NCBI RefSeq assembly: GCF_000430665.1
Contig: NZ_AUML01000019.1
Coordinates: 1 to 64,000, forward strand
DNA: 64,000 bases
From: Aquimarina muelleri DSM 19832
GTDB lineage: Bacteria; Bacteroidota; Bacteroidia; Flavobacteriales; Flavobacteriaceae
Direction: 5' to 3'
Every line of letters starts with the position of its first letter. Position 1 is the first letter of the stretch. Below the pieces are notes generated by a model. The model was not told the origin of the DNA, made no database searches, and saw only the letters and a list, made by a program, of their open reading frames with translations. Shown here one piece after another: positions 56,945 through 64,000 of the stretch. The position numbers and the translations under genes were made by a program.

Positions 56945-57529
56945 TTACCAAATTTTATTTGCGATAAGCATAGGTATTACCATTCCTATTACAATAGAAG
57001 AAATGACCAATACCCAATCTCGTTTTGAAAACCTAAAAAAAGTCTGAACTATAAAGCTAATAATTAAAACCAGTAAAACGATAACTATTTGTGCTCCTTC
57101 GACACCTAAAGCAAATTCAATTAATGGTAAAATTTTAGAACTAACATTACTACTAATTGCCTTAAAATAACTTGAAAAACCTAATCCATGAATAAGTCCA
57201 AAGAAAATAGTTGCTCCATACAAAAGTCCCATTTTACCGCTTTTTGAGGTGTTTTTTACTGTAAAAACAGCAAACAAACCTGTTATTAAAATAGTAAGCG
57301 GTATTAAAAACTCTATTAATTTGGAATTTACTGAAACTACATTATACGATGCTAAAAACAAAGATATGGTATGCCCAAGTGTAAATAACGTTACTAATAC
57401 TAAAATTCGTTTCCAGTTATCAAAAGTATACCCTACAGTAAGTACAATTAAAAAAAGGATATGGTCATAAGCGTGCCAATCCAGCACATGACTAAAGCCT
57501 AGCTTTACATAAAGCCAAAATTCTGACAT
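56945..57529 (-). CDS. HupE/UreJ-like membrane protein
   Basis: The preferred start is 57529 (MSEFWLYVKLGFSHVLDWHAYDH); the longer frame from 57565 adds 12 residues with no support. The 194-residue protein has about six TM helices and His/Asp motifs (DWHAYDH near 15-21, TLGHTISL near 57-64, and HGLGFSSYF near 112-120), as in HupE/UreJ proteins. Those proteins are thought to move nickel or cobalt or to act as accessory permeases. No urease or hydrogenase gene is nearby, so its substrate is uncertain. Confidence 0.85.
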   Translation of the reverse strand: MSEFWLYVKLGFSHVLDWHAYDHILFLIVLTVGYTFDNWKRILVLVTLFTLGHTISLFLASYNVVSVNSKLIEFLIPLTILITGLFAVFTVKNTSKSGKMGLLYGATIFFGLIHGLGFSSYFKAISSNVSSKILPLIEFALGVEGAQIVIVLLVLIISFIVQTFFRFSKRDWVLVISSIVIGMVIPMLIANKIW

Positions 57530-58125
57530 ATTATTAGATTTTGAGGTGCGGGTACCAATGTACAATTAAATACAAGAATGAGAAAATTCTTAAAAAATTC
57601 TTACCAAAAATTTAAGAGATAGTCCACGCCTATTTTGCTTCAAACATTTACCTTATTAACTAAAAAAGTTCCTCTTATATTATACGATTGTATAAAAATA
57701 TGAGTCCTCGAAATAACATAACAAATATTCTTTATGAAACAATTCTCTCTTTAGTTAACTCCCAAAAGATACTATATCATTATAAATAGCTTAAAAAAAT
57801 GACAAATATTATAATTCTTATACTAAAACAAAAAAAATGATAGTAGAAATTAGTGTTTTTCTTTCTAATTTTTATGACCTCTATATTCTTATACCTCATG
57901 GATACCTTTAGGTAATTATTCACTTTAACAACCACACTTAAAACACATTACGCTTTCACCTCAAAATAGTTATGGAATTAACAATAATATGGATTTCAGT
58001 AAAAAAAATCCTTTATTATTTTTTATATTTAAAGATAAAACCCCCTGCTTTTAAAATTTTAAAATTTCATCAGTAAAATAAACTTTATTTTAAATTATTT
58101 CTTGACTAAATACTGAGTTAAACGA
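57530..58125. other. About 600-bp AT-rich intergenic region
   Basis: No convincing gene is seen. The longest clean frame is a 29-codon one at 57700-57789 without a recognisable product. This spacer must hold the promoters of the divergent HupE gene and the CheB-CheR kinase gene, but I see no exact TTG-N19-TAnnTTTG match. Confidence 0.5.
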
Positions 58126-61100
58126 ATGGAAAAAATAATACCTAAAAAAGAGGGAGAGTTTTTTTATATAATTGGCATAGGAAGCTCTGCTGGAGGTTTA
58201 AAAGCTTTAGAAGGTTTTTTTGATCATTGCCCAACAGATACTGGCTTTGCATTCGTAATTATCCAACATTTATTTCCTGATTATAAAAGTTTAATGCCCG
58301 AACTTTTATCTCGACATACATCAATGGATGTCAAAGAAGCCAAAGAAGGAGATAAAATTGCACCAAATCATATCTATCTTATCCCAGAGACTAAAAACAT
58401 TCAGATTAAACATGGGAAACTAAACCTTACCAAACGCCCCCCAAATAACCAAATAAACTTTTCTATTGATATCTTTTTTAATTCTTTAGCTATTGAGAAA
58501 AAAGATCGAGCGATTGCTATTATTTTATCAGGAACAGGATCTGATGGCACCAAAGGAGCTAAGTCTATAAAAGAAGTTGGTGGTACTATATTTGTGCAAA
58601 GTCCTGAAACTTCTGATTTTGATGGTATGCCAAAAAGTGTTATCTCTCAAGGATTAGCTGATTATGTTATCGCTCCAAAAGAAATGGGAAATGAACTTGT
58701 AGAATTTGTTTCTCATCCTTATTATGTGTATCCAAAACTTACAGAAGAATTTTCGGATAATGGAGAACCTTTACTTCGTATTTTAAAAATAATCAAAAAC
58801 TATACTGGATATGATTTTTCTTCTTATAAAAAACCAACTTTACTTCGACGAACAGCAAAAAGAATTAATATTACAAAATCTCAAACTGTAGAAAATTATA
58901 TCAATTACCTTCATAACAATCCAAACGAAAAATTTATCTTAATACAAGAGTATTTAATTGGCGTAACCAAGTTTTTTAGAGATCAAAACGCTTTTGATAT
59001 TCTCAAGAAGAAAGTTATTCCCAAAATAGTTTCAAAAAAATCAAAAGAAGAAGTCATAAAAATATGGGTAGTGGCATGTTCTACTGGCGAAGAAGCTTAT
59101 TCAATCACTATTCTATTAGAAGAATATTTACGAAAAAATAATCTAGCTATTCGCTACAAAGTTTTTGCCACGGATTTAGATGATCGCGCTATTGAGAGAG
59201 CTACCAAAGGTATTTATAATAAAAATATTGAATCTGAAGTACCTTTTGAAATTTTAAGTAAATACTTTCTTAAAAAAGAAAACAAATATCAAATCTTACC
59301 TAATATTAGAAAAAATATTATTTTTTCTAAACATGACATTTTACAAAACCCACCCTTTAATAAAATGGATCTAGTTTCTTGTAGAAACTTGCTTATTTAC
59401 ATGGAAAATAACATACAGTTTCAGGTATTATCTAGCATACACTATGCTTTAAATCTTAATGGGTATCTTTTTTTAGGGAGTCCTGAAAGCCTTGGAATTT
59501 TACGGAAAAATTTTACAGAAATTAGTGCTAAATGGAAAATCTACAAAAATATTCTTTCTGAACGTGTTATAAATATAAACAGAAACGATATTTGGAGAAT
59601 ACAAAAAGAAGGAAACACAAGGCTTCAATCTCTACGTTCAGAAAGTTCTTTAGAGGATAAAATCGAAAAATCCATCAATAAATTATTAATGGATGAATTA
59701 TGTACTGTAAGTGTTTGCGTTGATGAAAATTTTGAAATCATCCATGCCTCAGGAAAATTAAAAAAATACATACAATATCCTGACGAAGGATACTCAAATA
59801 ATTTATTAAAAATACTCCCTGATGAATTAAATATACCTATTAAAGCGTTAACTCGTAAGTTATCTATTAACTCTAATGAGATTATAAAAAAAGATGTTAG
59901 ATTTATTATAGACAATAAATCAAAATATATTCGCCTTATAATATGCTTATACGATATTATTTCTACAAATAGTCGTTTATTTTTAATTACTATTATAGAG
60001 GAATCCGATCAAAAAATTATAGACAAAAACACCTTAGTTCCTGAGCTTATATCTAATGATAGTCAACTAATAGAGCTTAAGGAAGCTTTGAGTGAAACTA
60101 AAGAAAATCTTCAATCTACAATAGAAGAATTAGAAATCTCTAACGAAGAAATGCAAGCCACTAACGAAGAGCTTCTTGCATCCAATGAAGAATTACAAAA
60201 CACTAATGAAGAACTACAATCTCTTAACGAGGAACTACACACCGTTAATACTGAATTACAAGAAAAAAACATAGAGCTTATCCAATTAAACTCTGATGTT
60301 GAAAACTTGATGAAGAACATTAATATCGGAACCATATTTCTAGATAAAGATTTTAAAATTAGAAAATACACTCCATCCATTCACGAGCATTTCCAGTTAC
60401 GTACAAAAGACATAGGGCGTTCTATAACTCATTTTTCTGGAACTTTGGGAGGCAAAGATTTAATTCGATATTCTAAAGAAGTAACACAAACATTACAACC
60501 CTATAAAAAAGAAGTTATCAATTCTAATGGAAATTGGTTTTCAATGCAAATTTTTCCATATAGGAGTCAAGAAGATATCACACAAGGAGTAGTCATTAAT
60601 TTTATTAATATACATGAATTAAAATCTCTTATAGAGGAAAAAGAAAAGCTTAATAGTTTTCTAACTCATTTAAACAATTCTAGTCCAGCATTTATCTACA
60701 TCTATGATGTTATAGCTAAAAAAAGCTTGTACACTAGTTCTAATATTTGGGAAGCTGCTGGATATACCTCGAAGGAAATTAAGGAAATGAAAGAAGATGT
60801 TGTGAAAATAGTTGTACATCCAGATGATATTAAAGCAATTAACGCTCACCATGAAAAATTAAAACATATTAAAAATAATGAAGAATTACAGCTTGAATAT
60901 CGTTTAGTACATAAAAACACAAGAGAATCAGTATGGATATTAAGTACCGACAAAATAAATAAAAGAAATAAAGAAGGAGAAGTAAAATCAATATTAGGAG
61001 TAGCTCTGGTAACAACACCTACAAAAAAATTGACTCACCGATTAAAAGAAAGCGAAGAGCGATTTAGATTGGCTGTTAAAAGTACAGGGTCTGGTCTCTG

Positions 61101-62127
61101 GGAGTGGAGCAACATAACCACAGATGAAGCTTGGTTATCTCCAGAATTATATAATATATTAGGGTATACTACAAAGGAAGTAGAACCATCTTTTAATAGT
61201 TTAATAAATCTTATTCACCCAGATCAGGTCAAAAAATTCAAAAAAGAAATAGAAATACATATAAAAAATGAGAACCCTTTTAAGTCTGAAATACAATTAA
61301 AAACTCACAAAGAAGGGTATAAATGGTTTAGAATTAATGCACAGGTTAAAAATAATAGTGTTGAAACAAATAAAAAAGTAGTAGGTACTGTATTAAATAT
61401 AAATGAACGTAAGGAATCTGAACGTAAAATGAAGGAGCTTAATATAGAGCTTGAACGTTTCGCCTACCTAGCTTCTCATGATTTAAAAGAACCTTTAAGA
61501 ACTGTAACTAGCTTTACCAAATTATTCAAAGATGAGTATGGTCAAAAAATAGATCAAAACGGAAGACAATATATTGATTTTATAGAGAAAGCATCAGCAA
61601 GGATGATAACCCTAACCAATGACTTACTAATATACTCTCAATTAGATGATAAGTCGTTAAATTTTGAACATATTAATATAAATGATATAATTTCTAAAAT
61701 CCTTGAAGATCTTCAAAATACTATATCAGAAAACCAAGCTAAAATACAAGTAGAAAAACTTCCTAATACTATCTGTGACTCTTTACAAGTAAGACAACTG
61801 TTTCAAAACCTAATTTCTAATAGTTTGAAATACAGAACAAATGATATTCCAAAAATAGAAATCGGTTTTACAGACCGAGCTTCTTCTATAGAGTTTTTCG
61901 TTAAAGATAATGGGATTGGAATTCCAAAAAAATATCAAACCAAAATATTTGAAGTTTTTAAACGCCTACATAGCCAAAGTGAATACGAAGGAACTGGTAT
62001 TGGTCTTGCTAACTGTAAACGTATAGTAGATAACCATAATGGTAAAATATGGGTGAAATCTAACCAAAATAAGGGTTCTACGTTTTTTTTTACAATCCCT
62101 AAAATGAAAAAAAATGAAAAAAATTGA
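58126..62127 (+). CDS. CheB-CheR-PAS hybrid sensor histidine kinase
   Basis: The 1333-residue fusion has, in order, a CheB methylesterase domain (about 10-200; Ser21 in GSSAGG, His48 in IQHL, Asp140 in SGTGSDG), a CheR methyltransferase domain (about 210-475; TGEEAYS and FATDLDDRAIERA), a PAS-like linker, a long coiled coil of NEEL heptads (about 650-730), three PAS-like domains (about 730-835, 845-965, 975-1095), a HisKA domain (His1118 in SHDLKEPLRT), and a HATPase domain (about 1195-1328; DNGIGIP, GTGIGLA). No chemoreceptors are seen, so it likely signals outside chemotaxis. Its end overlaps the next gene by 14 bp. Confidence 0.95.
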   Translation: MEKIIPKKEGEFFYIIGIGSSAGGLKALEGFFDHCPTDTGFAFVIIQHLFPDYKSLMPELLSRHTSMDVKEAKEGDKIAPNHIYLIPETKNIQIKHGKLNLTKRPPNNQINFSIDIFFNSLAIEKKDRAIAIILSGTGSDGTKGAKSIKEVGGTIFVQSPETSDFDGMPKSVISQGLADYVIAPKEMGNELVEFVSHPYYVYPKLTEEFSDNGEPLLRILKIIKNYTGYDFSSYKKPTLLRRTAKRINITKSQTVENYINYLHNNPNEKFILIQEYLIGVTKFFRDQNAFDILKKKVIPKIVSKKSKEEVIKIWVVACSTGEEAYSITILLEEYLRKNNLAIRYKVFATDLDDRAIERATKGIYNKNIESEVPFEILSKYFLKKENKYQILPNIRKNIIFSKHDILQNPPFNKMDLVSCRNLLIYMENNIQFQVLSSIHYALNLNGYLFLGSPESLGILRKNFTEISAKWKIYKNILSERVININRNDIWRIQKEGNTRLQSLRSESSLEDKIEKSINKLLMDELCTVSVCVDENFEIIHASGKLKKYIQYPDEGYSNNLLKILPDELNIPIKALTRKLSINSNEIIKKDVRFIIDNKSKYIRLIICLYDIISTNSRLFLITIIEESDQKIIDKNTLVPELISNDSQLIELKEALSETKENLQSTIEELEISNEEMQATNEELLASNEELQNTNEELQSLNEELHTVNTELQEKNIELIQLNSDVENLMKNINIGTIFLDKDFKIRKYTPSIHEHFQLRTKDIGRSITHFSGTLGGKDLIRYSKEVTQTLQPYKKEVINSNGNWFSMQIFPYRSQEDITQGVVINFINIHELKSLIEEKEKLNSFLTHLNNSSPAFIYIYDVIAKKSLYTSSNIWEAAGYTSKEIKEMKEDVVKIVVHPDDIKAINAHHEKLKHIKNNEELQLEYRLVHKNTRESVWILSTDKINKRNKEGEVKSILGVALVTTPTKKLTHRLKESEERFRLAVKSTGSGLWEWSNITTDEAWLSPELYNILGYTTKEVEPSFNSLINLIHPDQVKKFKKEIEIHIKNENPFKSEIQLKTHKEGYKWFRINAQVKNNSVETNKKVVGTVLNINERKESERKMKELNIELERFAYLASHDLKEPLRTVTSFTKLFKDEYGQKIDQNGRQYIDFIEKASARMITLTNDLLIYSQLDDKSLNFEHININDIISKILEDLQNTISENQAKIQVEKLPNTICDSLQVRQLFQNLISNSLKYRTNDIPKIEIGFTDRASSIEFFVKDNGIGIPKKYQTKIFEVFKRLHSQSEYEGTGIGLANCKRIVDNHNGKIWVKSNQNKGSTFFFTIPKMKKNEKN

Positions 62128-62536
62128 TTGTGTTTTATTAGTAGATGATAGTCCCTCGACTAATTTTTATAATAAAAAACTTATAGAGGTTACAAAAGAA
62201 GTAAACCACATATATAATGTCGAAAACGGTTTAGAAGCCCTGAATTATATTTGTAAAAAAGGAAAATTTAAATTACATCCAAGGCCGAATATAATTTTTT
62301 TAGACATTAATATGCCTAAAATGGATGGTTTTGAATTCTTAGAAAATTATTCTAAACTACCAAAAAAGAAAAGAGCTGATATGATAATAGTTTTTCTTAC
62401 TACATCAAACTGGGCAAAAGATAAGTTAAAAGCATTAGAAAGTAATTTGATTTATACTTTTTTAGAAAAACCATTAAGAATGGAAGATCTAAAAAAAGTA
62501 AGCGTTCATTACAAAAACACTTACACCTCTTTATGA
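62114..62536 (+). CDS. Single-domain response regulator (REC only)
   Basis: The 140-residue receiver has the acidic pair VDDS (11-12), phospho-acceptor Asp64 in IFLDINMPKMDG, a Thr near 96-97 (LTTSN), and Lys119 in LEKPL. It has no output domain. It starts inside the kinase gene by 14 bp, so it is translated with it and is its likely partner, as in phosphorelay or RcpA-type arrangements. Confidence 0.94.
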   Translation: MKKIDCVLLVDDSPSTNFYNKKLIEVTKEVNHIYNVENGLEALNYICKKGKFKLHPRPNIIFLDINMPKMDGFEFLENYSKLPKKKRADMIIVFLTTSNWAKDKLKALESNLIYTFLEKPLRMEDLKKVSVHYKNTYTSL

Positions 62537-62574
62537 TAAGAATAAAAACATATCGGATTAAGAAAAATTAATAA

Positions 62575-62661
62575 CCTCGGAGCAAGCTCACGAGGTATGC
62601 TTCCGAAAAATATATTTTGTTTTCGAGGCAAGCCTCGAAGAATTAAACTCCACAAGGTGGA
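62575..62661. repeat. Array of three hairpins with AA/AAG loops
   Basis: CCTCG (62575-62579) pairs with CGAGG (62591-62595) around an inner GAGC-AA-GCTC. TTCGAGGC (62622-62629) pairs perfectly with GCCTCGAA (62632-62639), loop AA. TCCAC (62649-62653) pairs with GTGGA (62657-62661), loop AAG. The shared compact style suggests a repeat family; the array could act as a terminator, a processing site or a mobile repeat. Confidence 0.6.
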
Positions 62662-62756
62662 TTAAAACACCTAGAAAATAATCAAAATATCTTCGATTAT
62701 CGTGTTGTTTTTCTTAAAAAACTATTTTGGGTTATATACTTTTAATCTATAATTCA

Positions 62757-62790
62757 TAAAATATAGTTGTATCATTACAGCTATATTTTA
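62757..62790. promoter_or_regulatory. Inverted repeat upstream of the oxidoreductase gene
   Basis: TAAAATATAG at 62757-62766 and CTATATTTTA at 62781-62790 form perfect 10-bp arms with a 14-bp spacer, ending 24 bp before the ATG at 62815. The geometry resembles an operator. Confidence 0.45.
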
Positions 62791-62814
62791 CCTGTTCCTT
62801 TTTTATCTTAAGTA

Positions 62815-64000
62815 ATGAAAGACAACTCTCAAAAAATATCAGATTTAAAATCAAAAGACATAAATAATACTGAAATAGACACCATCATTATAGGTTCTGG
62901 TGTAGGAGGACTTGCTTCTGCTATTTGTCTTTCCCGTGCGGGACAACGCGTATTAGTTTTGGAACAGCATGATGTTCCAGGGGGCTGGTGTCATAGTTTT
63001 TATTTAAATGGTTATCGTTTCACTCCTGGAGTACATTATGTAGGTTTATTAGACAAAGGGCAATCTACAAGCGAATTATATAAAGGTCTGGGAATAGCAA
63101 ATGACCTTGCTTTTTTTAGGATGAACACTAAAGGATATGAACATTGTTGGATTGGAGATGAACGTTTTGATTTTCCTGCAAATTTTGAAAAATTATGTAA
63201 CTCACTATCAAAGCGTTTTCCTAAGGAAAAGAAAAACATTGTAAAATACCTTGCCATGGTTCGCACAGTGAGCCGCCAAATACAACTAATCCCTAAAATG
63301 AAAGGTTTTTGGGATCACGTTACGATTCCTTTTCGCACAAAATACATGGGTAAATATGCTTTATTCAGTTTAAAGAAAGTTATTAATTGGTATCTCAAAG
63401 ATCCATTACTCAAAACGATCCTAAACATGCAATACGGCGATCATGGATTACCACCTGGCAAAGCAAGTTTCCCGTTACATTGTGCTGTAATGGATCATTA
63501 TTTTGATGGTGGTTTTTATCCTATGGGAGGAGGAGGTGCCATAGTAAAAGCAATGACTAATATGATCAAAAAACACGGTAGCGAAGTCCGTACCGGTCAA
63601 AATGTAAAGCATATATTATTAGAAGGAAAAAAGAAAAAACGTGCTATTGGAGTTGAACTTGAAAATGGAGAGCAAATTTTTGCAAAAAGAGTGATTTCTA
63701 ATGCAGATCCAGGCAAAACTTACCTAGATATGGTAGGCAGGGATAATATAAGTAATAAACTATCAAAAAAACTAGATAAAACAAAATACTCATGTACATC
63801 GCTTATGCTATTTTTGACAATAGATATGGATCTTCGTAAAGCGGGATTAGACTCGGGTAATATTTGGATGATGTCCAAAAATGAAGATATGGATAAACAG
63901 TTTGCAGAAATGCAAAGGATAGATATTGAGCAGGGTGATGAATTTGCTGGTCTTTTTATAAGTTGTACAACTCTTAAAGATCCAATAAGCTTTGATGGCA
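62815..64000 (+). CDS. CrtISO/phytoene desaturase-like FAD oxidoreductase, N-terminal part
   Basis: Open to the right edge of the window; 395 codons are present, so the 3' end is missing. The N-terminus has the FAD-binding motif GSGVGGL (27-33) followed by VLVLEQ with Glu50, and GGWCHSF. Later blocks (HYVGLLD, YGDHGLPPGKASFP, FYPMGGGGAIVKAM, SNADPGKTY) match the carotenoid isomerase/retinol saturase/phytoene desaturase family. It may act in carotenoid or lipid redox chemistry; the substrate is uncertain. No TM helix is seen in the part present. The gene begins after the inverted repeat at 62757-62790. Confidence 0.88.
   Translation, partial: MKDNSQKISDLKSKDINNTEIDTIIIGSGVGGLASAICLSRAGQRVLVLEQHDVPGGWCHSFYLNGYRFTPGVHYVGLLDKGQSTSELYKGLGIANDLAFFRMNTKGYEHCWIGDERFDFPANFEKLCNSLSKRFPKEKKNIVKYLAMVRTVSRQIQLIPKMKGFWDHVTIPFRTKYMGKYALFSLKKVINWYLKDPLLKTILNMQYGDHGLPPGKASFPLHCAVMDHYFDGGFYPMGGGGAIVKAMTNMIKKHGSEVRTGQNVKHILLEGKKKKRAIGVELENGEQIFAKRVISNADPGKTYLDMVGRDNISNKLSKKLDKTKYSCTSLMLFLTIDMDLRKAGLDSGNIWMMSKNEDMDKQFAEMQRIDIEQGDEFAGLFISCTTLKDPISFDG

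Larger units (their letters stand above)
62537..62814. other. Spacer with hairpin array and inverted repeat
   Basis: No gene is seen. The spacer carries three consecutive hairpins (62575-62661) and a 10-bp inverted repeat (62757-62790), each described separately. Confidence 0.55.

Noticed and set aside
57700..57789. 29-codon plus-strand frame in the HupE-CheB spacer
   Set aside because: Too short, with no similarity, promoter or ribosome-binding support.

Overview
The window looks like chromosomal DNA of a Bacteroidota bacterium, most likely a marine member of the Flavobacteriaceae. The signs are AT-rich DNA, TTG-N19-TAnnTTTG promoters, almost no Shine-Dalgarno sites, a SusC/SusD pair, lipoproteins with an acidic tract right after the lipid Cys, two POT peptide transporters beside a DPP-IV-type peptidase, a mevalonate operon, and a eukaryote-like class I ribonucleotide reductase. 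The genus is not determined (inference). I see no tRNA, rRNA, CRISPR array or prophage.

Layout. 1-350: the 5' end of an IS982-type insertion sequence, cut by the left edge. 600-6741: a leftward peptide-scavenging cluster (S9 peptidase, two POT transporters, thioredoxin-like protein). 7090-9331: a rightward mevalonate pair (class II HMG-CoA reductase and GYDIA-type GHMP kinase). 9389-13450: 2-oxoglutarate dehydrogenase E2 and E1. 13565-16181: a small outer-membrane barrel, two hypothetical proteins and a polyprenyl diphosphate synthase. 16374-23027: a TetR-controlled RND efflux operon with a clear promoter and a candidate operator. 23283-27240: a surface lipoprotein, then a LytTR response regulator with a TPR histidine kinase.

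27485-31924 is the least understood part: an M48-like metallopeptidase with a TerB-like tail, two tandem paralogues of unknown function, a 515-bp non-coding stretch with three consecutive hairpins, and a helical protein of unknown function. 31996-36357: SusD and SusC. 36616-43613: aspS, a CLC protein lacking the gating glutamate, a DEDDh exonuclease with a cNMP/CBS/DUF294 protein, and tadA. 43711-47276: dxs and two related lipocalin-like lipoproteins around a repeat-rich spacer. 47331-52623: nrdB, nrdA and dgt, a dNTP-supply cluster with structured non-coding DNA; dCMP deaminase lies close by at 56427. 53017-57529: DUF3109, MarC, an S41 protease and a HupE-like protein. 58126-62536: a CheB-CheR-PAS-histidine kinase fusion overlapping a single-domain response regulator. 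62815 to the end: a carotenoid-isomerase/phytoene-desaturase-like oxidoreductase, cut by the right edge.

Isoprenoid genes are scattered through the window (HMG-CoA reductase, GHMP kinase, polyprenyl synthase, Dxs, CrtI-like). Mevalonate enzymes together with Dxs suggest that DXP here serves thiamine and/or PLP synthesis rather than isoprenoids (inference). The observations most worth following are the hairpin arrays at about 30961-31073 and 62575-62661, the twin 10-bp repeats in the nrdB leader, the hairpins between nrdB and nrdA, the 27485-31924 cluster, and the non-canonical CLC.
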